From Candidatus Thiothrix putei (GTDB taxonomy: Bacteria; Pseudomonadota; Gammaproteobacteria; Thiotrichales; Thiotrichaceae): 64,000 nt of DNA. A program made the position numbers and the translations under genes. The stretch's first letter is position 1. Each line of letters opens with the position of its first letter. The notes under the pieces are model-generated. The model did no database searches. It saw only the letters and a program-made list of their open reading frames with translations, and was not told where the DNA came from. The stretch is taken from contig CP124756.1 of NCBI GenBank assembly GCA_029972225.1, forward strand, positions 2,586,001 through 2,650,000, written 5' to 3'. Shown here piece by piece: positions 31,238-39,755 of this stretch.

Positions 31238-33415
31238 TTACCAGTAAGTACCCTTACCGCCCTGACTCTGCGTTGCCGTTTGTGCCAGCGTGCTAACCAC
31301 ACCCGCTTTACGCATCAAATCCGCTAATTCACGTTGCTGGCTGGCATCCTGACACGCGGCAGTGGCTTTAGCGTACAAGCTCTCGGCTTTGCTGCTATTG
31401 CCCCATTTTTGCGCCAGTTCTGCCATGTACGCAAAGTGGAAATGGTTTTGAGCTTTGGCTTCGCCTTTATCCAGAATGGTTTGCGCTTGCGCGTCGTCAT
31501 CCAAATGCTCTTTCACCGCTTTGGCAAGCTTGTTGTACTCGAAAGTGCTGGCGTTGCTGGCATCCAGCTTTGCCAGTTGCGCGGCGTAGAATTGCTGCGT
31601 CCAAGTTTTGCCAAATTCGGTGTCGCTGAGTTGCTTGCTGACGGTTTCGCCAAGGTTGCGCACGGCTGCAAACGTATTGCTATGGTTGGCGGCTAAATCC
31701 AGCAAGCGTGCCAGCCATTCTTTGTCTTTAACCAGATTGCCAACCGCGACGATTAGTGGCTGATAAGCTGCGAAGCTGAAGATGCCCGCTTCCTGCATCT
31801 TTTCTTCCGCCGTGGTCAGCAATTGGCTGGCGTAGGAGGTGTCTTCCAGTTCTTCGACTACCGCACCGGCGAGTGCAATGAATTGGTTGGGGCGCGTTAG
31901 TGTCTTTTCCTGATTTTGGAATTCGGTGTAACGCGCTTGGCTGGCTTCGCGTTTTGCCAGTTTCCCGCTAATGCGGTCGTTGCGCTCGGCATCATCTGCC
32001 AGCAATTGCTTGGAGGCGTTCGCGAGTTTGCGCATTTCATCGAGGGAACTGACGTTGGCTTCGGCCTTGTCGAGAGCTTGGATAACCACGGTATTGTCGC
32101 CCGGTGTCAGTTTTTGTGCGCGTTGCGCCACGTCTAACACTTGTGCGTTGGTTTCGGTCAGTTCCAAGGCTTTTTGCAGGGAAGTGGCTGCGAGTGCGGC
32201 ATCGGCTGGGTTTTTCGCCAGTGCTTCGAGGATGCTGGTTGCGTCAGTGTAAACTTTGCAAGCGTCAACTGCTTTGGCGTACAGCGCGTTGGTTTTGGCA
32301 GGGTCTTGCAGGTTGGCGTTGACTTCGCCTGCGAGTGATACCAAGGCGGCAGCGTTAGTGGCTTTGCTTTCGGCGGCAGCGTAAATGCTGGCAACGCGGT
32401 CTTTGTCACCGAGGTTGTCGTTGACGGCTTTTGCCAACATTGCCAAATCGGTAGGGGTGCTGAGTTTGCTGGCGAGTTTGTCGTAAGCTTTGCCTGCGAT
32501 GGTTTTGTCATCCATATTGGCGGCAACGGCACTGGCGAGCTTTAGCAGGTCTTCTTTGCCGCTGAATTCGTTCAGGGCAACACTGTACATATCTTTAGCA
32601 GTGGCTTGATCGTTCAGCAAGCTGGCGTAACCGGTTGCCAGATCGAGGTTTTCTTCACCACTCATGGCGAAGTTTTTGCCTTGTTCCAGCAAGTCTTCGG
32701 CTTTGGCTTTGTCGCCGAGCAGGTTCATGAAACCGCCTGCGAGTACCACGAATTGTGCGGGGAACATGCAGTTGCTTTCCGCATCGCCCAGTGTTGCGGC
32801 GACTTCTTTATCATCACCGAACAGGTCTTTCAAACCTTTGGCGAAGCTCACCACATCGGCAGTTTCGCTGCTGGAAGGTGCGGCCTTTTTGAAGACCATC
32901 AGTGCGGTAGTGGGGTTGCCGCTGTTTTTAATGTCGGTTGCCAGTTTCTGGTAATCGGCAATGCTTTTGCAGTTGGCAGTGACTTTGCTGAACAGTTTGT
33001 TGGCAAGCGCATTGTCTTGCAGCGCGTCTTGCACGTAACCGGCGTAAGACAGCAATTCGGTGGTATTGGTGGTTTCGCTGATGGCTTCTTCCAATAACGC
33101 ACGACCTTTGTCGCGGTCGCCGAGGAATTTGGCCATGCTGTAGCCAGTTTCCGCTTTTTCTTTGGCATCAAAGCACGCATTGGCGGCTTCGTCGTACAGG
33201 GCAGTGGCTTTGTCCTTATCACCCACCGCGACATAGCCTTCTGCAACGGCGACGTAATGCGCGGGGAAGGAACAGTTGGATTCGCCTTTTGCCAGCAATT
33301 CTTTGGCGTAGTCCAGATCGGCGGGTTCGGCTGCGGCTTGTTTAGCAAGGGCGGCGTAGGATTCTGCATCATTGCAGGCGGATGCTTGTGCGCTGAGTTC
33401 TTCGCGGGTTGCCAT
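31238..33415 (-). CDS. Large helical-repeat (TPR-like) protein of unknown function
   Basis: 725 residues, strongly biased to Ala, Leu, Lys, Asp. About 15-18 units of 33-36 residues recur, with a loose pattern such as 'ANC..F.HY..LA.....LGD...A..LY..A'; examples are VAVAEGYVAVGDKDKATALY, LAKAVNDNLGDKDRVASIY and LAQKWGNSSKAESLYAKA. This suggests an all-alpha solenoid related to TPR or Sel1. A periodic Cys in several units (SNCSFPAHY, SNCMFPAQF, ANCKSIADY) is odd for a cytoplasmic protein. There is no signal peptide. GGAGG lies 4 nt before the ATG. It is divergent from the graspetide-type precursor gene, sharing a 204-nt intergenic region. I do not recognise a specific family. Confidence 0.75.
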   Translation of the reverse strand: MATREELSAQASACNDAESYAALAKQAAAEPADLDYAKELLAKGESNCSFPAHYVAVAEGYVAVGDKDKATALYDEAANACFDAKEKAETGYSMAKFLGDRDKGRALLEEAISETTNTTELLSYAGYVQDALQDNALANKLFSKVTANCKSIADYQKLATDIKNSGNPTTALMVFKKAAPSSSETADVVSFAKGLKDLFGDDKEVAATLGDAESNCMFPAQFVVLAGGFMNLLGDKAKAEDLLEQGKNFAMSGEENLDLATGYASLLNDQATAKDMYSVALNEFSGKEDLLKLASAVAANMDDKTIAGKAYDKLASKLSTPTDLAMLAKAVNDNLGDKDRVASIYAAAESKATNAAALVSLAGEVNANLQDPAKTNALYAKAVDACKVYTDATSILEALAKNPADAALAATSLQKALELTETNAQVLDVAQRAQKLTPGDNTVVIQALDKAEANVSSLDEMRKLANASKQLLADDAERNDRISGKLAKREASQARYTEFQNQEKTLTRPNQFIALAGAVVEELEDTSYASQLLTTAEEKMQEAGIFSFAAYQPLIVAVGNLVKDKEWLARLLDLAANHSNTFAAVRNLGETVSKQLSDTEFGKTWTQQFYAAQLAKLDASNASTFEYNKLAKAVKEHLDDDAQAQTILDKGEAKAQNHFHFAYMAELAQKWGNSSKAESLYAKATAACQDASQQRELADLMRKAGVVSTLAQTATQSQGGKGTYW

Positions 33416-33619
33416 GTGTCCTCCAAAAGCGATTAAGGCGAAATTGACGAGTAAGTGGTGTTGTAAAGCATATTGGCGATGGGTTCAAGTGTAGCGCTTA
33501 GCCTTACCGCTTATAAGGGAAAAATGTCTGCCTGTCTGAAGATAATCGGTACTGATGTTGCAAGAGCGAAGAATGGGAAACGCCAAATTGGGCATTACCC
33601 TAACACTGGAGGATTCACG

Positions 33620-34597
33620 ATGACAGGGATAACACAGGGCAGTGAAATCAGATCAACGCAAGTAAAAAACAGCAGCGGTTCAGCCGCTACACTGGCAGTC
33701 GCCACTAGCGTGCTTGACGATGCGGTGAAAGCGATTCAAAACAAGTCAGGCAACAACACCTTTGGAAAAGGCGACAATGAAGCCCTAATCAAGCTCATTA
33801 TGCAGTTAATTCAGGTAATTGGTGAGAAATTACCTGCAACTGAGCCATCCAAGCCGCAGCCTACAGCGCTACAATTGACGCGGCAGCAAGATAAAGCGTT
33901 GCGCGAACGTTTCGACATTAATGGCGCGTTGAGTTACGAGGTGCTGGATAGTAAAAAGGATGGCAAGCTCAGTGTGGGCGATACCTTAGTCATTTCCGGC
34001 GGCATTACCGGTGGGGAAATTTCGCGGCAGAAATTGACACAACAGGATGTTAAAGCCATTAATGCAGGCGGTTCCACCAGCTCAGACGCGCAACAACAGT
34101 TGGACGCGAACCGTAAAAAGTGGGACTCGCTGGATATTGACGATTATTCATTTACCTTGCAGCGCAATTGCTTCTGTCGGGGCGATGCTATCCGCCCGAT
34201 TAATATTGAGGTGCGTGACGGGAGCGTTAAGTCGGCTACCTATGCGGATACCGGTGAGTTGCTCCCTGATGACCGCCAAACCAATAAGCAGTCTATTTAC
34301 AATTTGAATGCGGATGGTTTGTTTAATTTGGTGGAGCAGGCTATCAAGAGCGGTGCGGCTAAGGTTGATGTCAGCTACGACAAGCAATATGGTTTGCCAA
34401 CGTCGATTTATATTGATCAAAGCTTCCAAATAGCCGACGAGGAAATGGGCTACACCATTAGCAATTTTCAGCCAGAACCGCAATTCACAACTTTAGCACT
34501 GGGTGAGGAAGACGGTGGTTTGCCGCCAGTGGATGACCCGATTGTGACCACATTGGCAATTGGCGAAGAAGACGGTGGGCATCACGATTACAAATAA
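33620..34597 (+). CDS. Candidate graspetide precursor: DUF6174-like protein with two C-terminal TTxxxxEE cores
   Basis: 325 residues from the ATG at 33620, set by GGAGG 7 nt upstream. In order: a Ser/Thr-rich start with no signal peptide; a hydrophobic helix (about 55-70, ALIKLIMQLIQVIG); an EF-hand-like loop DSKKDGKLSVGD (about 110-121); a DUF6174-like domain (about 165-283) with WDSLDIDDYSFTLQRNCFC and IEVRDGSVKSATYADTGE; then a tail with TTLALGEEDGG (290-300) and TTLAIGEEDGG (310-320) joined by LPPVDDPIV. TT-x4-EE is the motif esterified in plesiocin-type graspetides (Thr hydroxyls to Glu side chains). The ATP-grasp gene follows 12 nt later. Unusual: the segment ahead of the cores is about 289 residues long and looks folded, not a short leader. 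A weak promoter candidate (TTGACG at 33444) lies upstream. Confidence 0.8.
   Translation: MTGITQGSEIRSTQVKNSSGSAATLAVATSVLDDAVKAIQNKSGNNTFGKGDNEALIKLIMQLIQVIGEKLPATEPSKPQPTALQLTRQQDKALRERFDINGALSYEVLDSKKDGKLSVGDTLVISGGITGGEISRQKLTQQDVKAINAGGSTSSDAQQQLDANRKKWDSLDIDDYSFTLQRNCFCRGDAIRPINIEVRDGSVKSATYADTGELLPDDRQTNKQSIYNLNADGLFNLVEQAIKSGAAKVDVSYDKQYGLPTSIYIDQSFQIADEEMGYTISNFQPEPQFTTLALGEEDGGLPPVDDPIVTTLAIGEEDGGHHDYK
34487..34579 (+). repeat. Two in-frame copies of the TTxxxxEE core motif
   Basis: Units 34487-34519 and 34547-34579 both encode TTLA(L/I)GEEDGG, separated by 27 nt. The DNA copies differ at several third-codon positions (ACA ACT TTA versus ACC ACA TTG), so the protein motif is conserved by selection rather than by very recent duplication. 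Confidence 0.9.
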
Positions 34598-34609
34598 GGT
34601 GATTCAACC

Positions 34610-35497
34610 ATGACAATAAAGCCCCGATTGCTATTAGCAGGCGGTGACACTGACCCTCAATTGGTACGTCTGCTGAAACGGGCGGCATTGCATGATATTT
34701 CCGTGCATTGTTTGCTCACAGGGCAATCGGGTTCGCCGCGTTTGCATTGGGATATTCACCGCAACCGTTTGCTGGATGACGACAAGGAAGTCGCGGTATC
34801 GGCAGCATTTATCCGACAGGATGTGTTTGCTTACCTGAAGAGCAACAATGCTCAAGATAATTCAGCAGCGCGTGAATGGTTTGTTAGCGTGTCCGGCTGG
34901 CTGTTAAGTTCGCCGGATATTGCGTTATGTAATCGGCGGTTCCTGCCGTGTGGCGGGGTTAATAAGCCTTACATGTTGCGCTTGGCGTTGAGCATGGGGT
35001 TTAACGTTGCTGACACGTATGTCAGCAACGACCTTCTCGCGATGGCCCAGTTGCATGAGCATGGGGAGTGGGTGGCTAAGCCTGTGACGGGCGGCGCTTA
35101 CTGTACCCCGTTGGCAGCGCATGAAATCACCGGCAATAACATACTGTCTTACCCGCAGATTGTGCAACGGCGTTTAGCTTCGCCGGAGTTGCGGGTATTT
35201 CGTATTGGTAACGCGTGGTTTGGCTTTCTGATTCAGGCGGAGGCATTGGATTACCGCTCATCGTCTGCTACCCGGATGCAGGTGGTGGATGTGCCGGGTG
35301 ATTTGGTGGAAAAACTGGCGTGCTTGTCGGATCATTTAGGGCTGGATTTCGCAGCGGCTGATTTCAAAACTGACCCGCATACGGGGGAGTGGCAATTTTT
35401 GGAGATCAATACCAACCCGATGTTCGCGGGATTTGATCAAGTGGCCGCCGGTGCGTTAAGTGATGCTTTGCTTAAACAGCTTGGTCTTTTACTGTAA
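34610..35497 (+). CDS. ATP-grasp ligase, probable graspetide (ester/amide macrocycle) synthetase
   Basis: 295 residues, near the size of MdnB/MdnC-type enzymes. The N-terminal pre-ATP-grasp region has VSAAFIRQDVFAYL and CNRRFLPCGGVNKPYMLRLA. The ATP-grasp core has GEWVAKPVTGGAYC (ATP-binding lysine strand), SYPQIVQRRLASPELRVFRI, LDFAAADFKT and FLEINTNPMFAGFD (Mg-binding Glu/Asn). Such enzymes phosphorylate Glu/Asp side chains of a precursor and join them to Thr/Ser or Lys. The precursor gene is 12 nt upstream, with the ribosome-binding site AAGGTGA in the gap. No protease, acetyltransferase or exporter is adjacent. Confidence 0.85.
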   Translation: MTIKPRLLLAGGDTDPQLVRLLKRAALHDISVHCLLTGQSGSPRLHWDIHRNRLLDDDKEVAVSAAFIRQDVFAYLKSNNAQDNSAAREWFVSVSGWLLSSPDIALCNRRFLPCGGVNKPYMLRLALSMGFNVADTYVSNDLLAMAQLHEHGEWVAKPVTGGAYCTPLAAHEITGNNILSYPQIVQRRLASPELRVFRIGNAWFGFLIQAEALDYRSSSATRMQVVDVPGDLVEKLACLSDHLGLDFAAADFKTDPHTGEWQFLEINTNPMFAGFDQVAAGALSDALLKQLGLLL

Positions 35498-35507
35498 GTG
35501 ATGTGTG

Positions 35508-36200
35508 TCAGTGGGTCGCCTCAAATTGGATGGAGGTACGCAATTCCCCCTCAAATAACGCATCAAATCCCACCACACCTTCTTGCTGCTGTAGGGCAAA
35601 ACCAGGTTGAATACTGGGTGTAACCGTTCCTACTTTTAGTAAATTCGCTGGGTACTCAATCTGCATAGAAACCCGCATTGGGTAATAACCATCCAAAAAC
35701 TTACGCATGTAAGGGCCATTCACCAAAACATACGTACCATCATCCTGAAACCGTAAGGCACGCGTATGCGCCTGCAAACAAATACGCGCATTTTCACCGA
35801 CCTTACTCAGTTGTACGCTAGAACCTTCTACCCATGCTTTGCCAATGTTGCGTTGCTCCGTTACCCGCATGTCACGTATGTAGCCATCGCGAAAAGTGAT
35901 TTGCATCGCAGCAGCCTGATCCAGATTATCGTGGCATTGCTCAAGTTGCGTCCAACCTTCGTCCAATGATTCAGCGGTAATCTTGACCTTATTTTGATGA
36001 TGGTGAAGTGCTTCTCCAACAGGTGCTTGATTCAGGAAATCCAGTGAACCTTCGTTAATCTCATCCGCATTAGTTTTAGTTAAAGTATCTTCCTCGAACC
36101 ACTTTTCCAACGCTTCACGGGTAGCGCCTGCTGCGGGCTCATCCGCTGAAGCAGGAAACGACAACCCCACTAAGCAAACCCAATAAAAAATATTGCGCAT
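35508..36200 (-). CDS. Secreted protein of unknown function
   Basis: 230 residues from the ATG at 36200, chosen because it begins a clean signal peptide (MRNIFYWVCLVGLSFPASA/DE). A longer reading from a GTG at 36230 would overlap the hrcA stop by 4 nt. The mature part is beta-rich and contains QITFRDGYIRDMRV, GENARICLQAHTRALRF and SMQIEYPANLLKVGTVTP. I do not recognise the family. It is probably co-transcribed with hrcA upstream and converges on the ATP-grasp gene. Confidence 0.7.
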   Translation of the reverse strand: MRNIFYWVCLVGLSFPASADEPAAGATREALEKWFEEDTLTKTNADEINEGSLDFLNQAPVGEALHHHQNKVKITAESLDEGWTQLEQCHDNLDQAAAMQITFRDGYIRDMRVTEQRNIGKAWVEGSSVQLSKVGENARICLQAHTRALRFQDDGTYVLVNGPYMRKFLDGYYPMRVSMQIEYPANLLKVGTVTPSIQPGFALQQQEGVVGFDALFEGELRTSIQFEATH

Positions 36201-36226
36201 GTTAGAATTTGTCTCCGAATAAATCC

Positions 36227-37282
36227 TCACGAACGTGATTTTAACGCCAAACTTAGCAGTTTTGCGGTAATATCCACCACTGGAATCACGCGCTCATAGG
36301 GCATACGCTTAGGGCCGATCACCCCCAACACGCCCAATTGTTCACCATCTACTTCATAGGGTGCTGTTACTAAACTACACTCATCGAATACCGCTTGTCC
36401 TGATTCACGCCCGATGAAGATTTTCACCCCATCCGCCTGCAAACACTTGTCCAGCAACCCCAAAATATCGCGTTTGCGGGTAAAGGCTGCAAACAGTTCA
36501 CGTAATTTGTGAATATCGGATAAGTCATCGTAGCCCATCAGATTGGTTTCACCCGCAATCACGCAATCCTCTTCCTTCTTATCACCTAAATCGGCAACTG
36601 CTTTTTCACCCAATTCAATCGCGGAGAGCATCATGCGGTTCATGTCTTCGCGGTGTTCGCGCATTTCTTCCAGCAAGGCAGCACGGGCTTGCTGCAAATC
36701 TTTGCCGATCAAGCGTTCGTTGAGGAAATTGGCGGCTTGTTGCAACTCCGAAGAACTCACATCCGCATCGAGTTGGATAATGCGGTTTTGCACTTCATTG
36801 CGGTTCATCACCAGAATCGCCAGCACTTGCCGACTCGATAAGCTCAGAAATTCAATCTGGCGGATGGACGAAGGATTGCGGCGCGGCAAACTCACCACAC
36901 CCGTCAGTTGAGTAATGCCGGAAAGCAAGTTGGAGGCGGATTGGATTAACGCAGCGGGGTCACGTTCCGCCTTCAACTGCCCTTGCAGAATGTGCATAGC
37001 GTGCTGTTCCAGCGGCTTAATATTGACCAACACATCCACGAAGAGGCGGTAGCCTTGCGAAGTGGGAATACGCCCCGCCGAGGTGTGCGGAGCGCGGATG
37101 TAGCCCATATCCTCCAAATCCGCCATCACATTGCGGATGGTGGCGGCACTTAAATCCAGCCCACTGCTGCGGGCAAGGTTGCGTGAACCGACGGGCTGTC
37201 CGTCTTGGATATAGCTTTCCACCAACACTTTGAGGATGTGCCGGGCGCGTTCGTTCAGTTCTGGATGCAGGCGTATTGTCAT
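36227..37282 (-). CDS. hrcA: Heat-inducible transcription repressor HrcA
   Basis: 351 residues from the ATG at 37282 (MTIRLHPELNERARHILKVL), where the family normally starts. It has the N-terminal winged helix (PVGSRNLARSSGLDLSAATI, NVMADLEDMGYIRAPHTSAG) and the GAF-like C-terminal domain ending VIPVVDITAKLLSLAL. HrcA represses chaperonin operons at CIRCE elements. No CIRCE is seen before grpE, dnaK or dnaJ in this window, so its target (probably groESL) lies elsewhere. It is not next to grpE as it is in many bacteria. Confidence 0.95.
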   Translation of the reverse strand: MTIRLHPELNERARHILKVLVESYIQDGQPVGSRNLARSSGLDLSAATIRNVMADLEDMGYIRAPHTSAGRIPTSQGYRLFVDVLVNIKPLEQHAMHILQGQLKAERDPAALIQSASNLLSGITQLTGVVSLPRRNPSSIRQIEFLSLSSRQVLAILVMNRNEVQNRIIQLDADVSSSELQQAANFLNERLIGKDLQQARAALLEEMREHREDMNRMMLSAIELGEKAVADLGDKKEEDCVIAGETNLMGYDDLSDIHKLRELFAAFTRKRDILGLLDKCLQADGVKIFIGRESGQAVFDECSLVTAPYEVDGEQLGVLGVIGPKRMPYERVIPVVDITAKLLSLALKSRS

Positions 37283-37378
37283 GCCATCATTTATAGGGGC
37301 AAAGTGCCGTAGATACAAGCCTGTTTAACTTGCAATTTAAATGAGGCACACATAACGGTGCGCCCCACCAATAACGGC

Positions 37379-38041
37379 TTAGAAGTTGTAAACCACACCG
37401 AGGGAAATCACGGGCAAGTTTTTCAGCGCATCCACATCATTGCGCACGGAGGCAATTTCAGCGTCGATGTCGCTTTGTGCAACAGTACCAGTCGATTCCG
37501 TCAAGGCAATTTTGGGGTCGCCTTGCAGGAGTACGCCTGCATCCGCCGCAAAGGTTAAGCCTTTTGCACCGTTGACTGGCTTGCGATAGCCAACACCGAC
37601 ATACGGTGACAGGTCATCGAAACTGATGTCGGAGGTCACTGTACCACTGGTAATGGTGTTTGTACCGATGGTGACAGGTTCGGCAGCGGTAGCGGTGGCG
37701 GTTGCGTTCAGTTTGTTGTCATTCGCCATGACACCGCCGCTGACAAAGAAACCGTTCGCGGCGGGGTGGAAGTCTGCCAGTGCAGAGACGGTTTGCATCC
37801 CCAGCGTGGCGGTGTAGTCCACGCCATCGAGGGTTTCATTGGCATCATAGTCAAACTTGTTAACACCAACACGTAAATCCAGATTGTTGTTTACTGGCTT
37901 GATAGCCTCTAAACCTAAGCCGAGTGTGCCGACTTTTGCGCCTACGCCGAAGCCTTCGACCCCCAGCCCAGCAGTACCGCCTGCGAAAGCGTTACCTGCC
38001 AACAGTGCCAATGTCATGGCAGTTAATGTGTACTTTTTCAT
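37379..38041 (-). CDS. YfaZ-like outer-membrane beta-barrel protein
   Basis: 220 residues from the ATG at 38041 (MKKYTLTAMTLALLAGNAFA, cleavage before GG). The mature protein starts GGTAGLGVEGFGVGAKVGTLGLGLE and alternates polar and nonpolar residues, ending in a C-terminal aromatic (VVYNF), the beta-barrel export signal. It resembles the YfaZ family of outer-membrane proteins, whose function is not established. A Thr/Ala-rich external loop (about 110-140) is predicted. Confidence 0.7.
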   Translation of the reverse strand: MKKYTLTAMTLALLAGNAFAGGTAGLGVEGFGVGAKVGTLGLGLEAIKPVNNNLDLRVGVNKFDYDANETLDGVDYTATLGMQTVSALADFHPAANGFFVSGGVMANDNKLNATATATAAEPVTIGTNTITSGTVTSDISFDDLSPYVGVGYRKPVNGAKGLTFAADAGVLLQGDPKIALTESTGTVAQSDIDAEIASVRNDVDALKNLPVISLGVVYNF

Positions 38042-38199
38042 AAAAATATCTCCAACATTATTATCAATAAAACCGACTTTTGCGCCGGTTAGCCCAAATT
38101 GCAGACAATGCAATGCTTTAAAAGAGAGCTGCTACTAGGGCAGCTCAAAATTCTAACTCAGGATGCCGGAAGCCCAGTGTTGCTGATAGCATGTATTAA

Positions 38200-39525
38200 G
38201 GAACTGTCCCGAAATAACTTCCCTCTTTTCTGCTAACAGCGAAAGGGGGAAGATAGCCCCTTGTAATGCCAATCAACACCGAGGATGAGCCAATGGATGT
38301 TTACCCATCAGCCATAGAAAAACAAATGCAGCGGTTCTACCAATCGCTCAATGAGCGTGACCGCCGCCGCTACGCCGCCGTGGAAGCCGTCCGGCTTGGG
38401 CACGGGGGGCAGGACTACATTTCCCGGTTATTGGACTGTGACCCCAAAACCATCCGCCACGGGTTGACGGAGTTGGAATCGGAAGATGGCTTGCCCACCG
38501 TAAGGCAGCGAAAAAAAGGGGCGGGCGCAAACGGCTGAACGCTACGCACCTGCAATTGGATGAGCATTTTCGCCAAGTTTTAAAGGATCATACGGCAGGC
38601 GACCCCATGCGGGAGGCGGTGAAATGGACGAACCTGTCACGTCGGCAGATTGCCCGGCGGATGCAGGCATTGGGGACATCGGCTGGGAAAAACGTGGTGT
38701 CGCGCCTATTGCGGGAGCACGGCTACCGCCGCCGCAAGCCCCAGAAGAAACGCACCATGGGGCAACACGCTGACCGTAATGCCCAGTTTGAAAAGATTGC
38801 CCAACTCAAACAAACCTACCTGCAAGCAGGCAAACCCGTGATCAGCATTGACACCAAAAAGAAGGAACTGCTGGGCAACTTTTACCGTGAAGGGGTAACG
38901 GATGCCGTCGAACCCACGGAGGTCAATGACCATGACTTCCCCAGCTATGGCAATGGTCAGGTGATCCCCCACGGCATCTACGACCTTGCCCGCAACGAAG
39001 CGGCACTGCACCTGAACACCAGCCACGACACCACCGAGTTTGCCTGCGAAAGCCTTGGCTTATGGTGGCGTGAGCAAGGGAAACCCAACTACCCCGAAGC
39101 TGACGAGCTGTTGGTCTTATGTGACGGTGGTGGCAGCAACAGTTCCTCTGCGTACCTGTTCAAGCAAGACTTGCAGGCATTGGCGGACAGCCTGAACCTG
39201 ACAATACGCATCGCCCACTACCCGCCCTATTGCTCCAAATACAACCCGATTGAACACCGACTGTTCCCCCATGTGACCCGTGCCTGCCGGGGTGTGCCGT
39301 TGGAAACGGTCGAAACCGCCAAACACTACATGGCAAAAACGGAAACCACCACTGGCTTGAAGGTCGCTGTCCGCATCATCAGTAAAGTTTTTGAAACCGG
39401 GCGCAAGTATACCCAAGCGTTCAAGGATAACATGACCATCCAGTTCGATGACTTCCTGCCAAAATGGAACTACTCCGCTGTCCCTCAGTCCCCCTGATTT
39501 CGGGAAGTTATTTCGGGACAGTTCC
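38200..39525 (+). mobile_element. ISAzo13-family insertion sequence
   Basis: 1326 bp with perfect inverted repeats of at least 24 bp (GGAACTGTCCCGAAATAACT...) at both ends and a 3-bp TAA duplication (38197-38199, 39526-39528). It lies in an intergenic region and interrupts no visible gene. Confidence 0.92.
38266..39497 (+). CDS. ISAzo13-family transposase, two frames joined at A7
   Basis: The first frame (38266-38538) carries an N-terminal helix-turn-helix (YISRLLDCDPKTIRHGL). The second frame continues to 39497 with catalytic blocks VISIDTKKKELLG, LVLCDGGGSNSSS and NPIEHRLFPHV. A -1 slip on seven A (near 38511-38517) joins RQRKK to RGGRKRLNATHLQLDEHF, the expected family sequence. The product is about 400 residues. 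Programmed frameshifting is the likely mechanism. Confidence 0.85.
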
Positions 39526-39755
39526 TAATCTTGTGCAATTATAAAATTATAGCAGACAAGATGTAAATAGGGGGTTACGGAATTAATAATTTTTATCAAG
39601 AAATGATTGAATTGATGATACCCAAGAACCACATCCCGATAATCCTGCCATCCTGAAAATCCCAGTTCAGACAATCTATTTCCCCCACCCTGTTTAACTT
39701 GCATTTTATTCCCAGCTTTGCCAGCCTTACCGCTTTACTCCTACAAGCATTGGTT

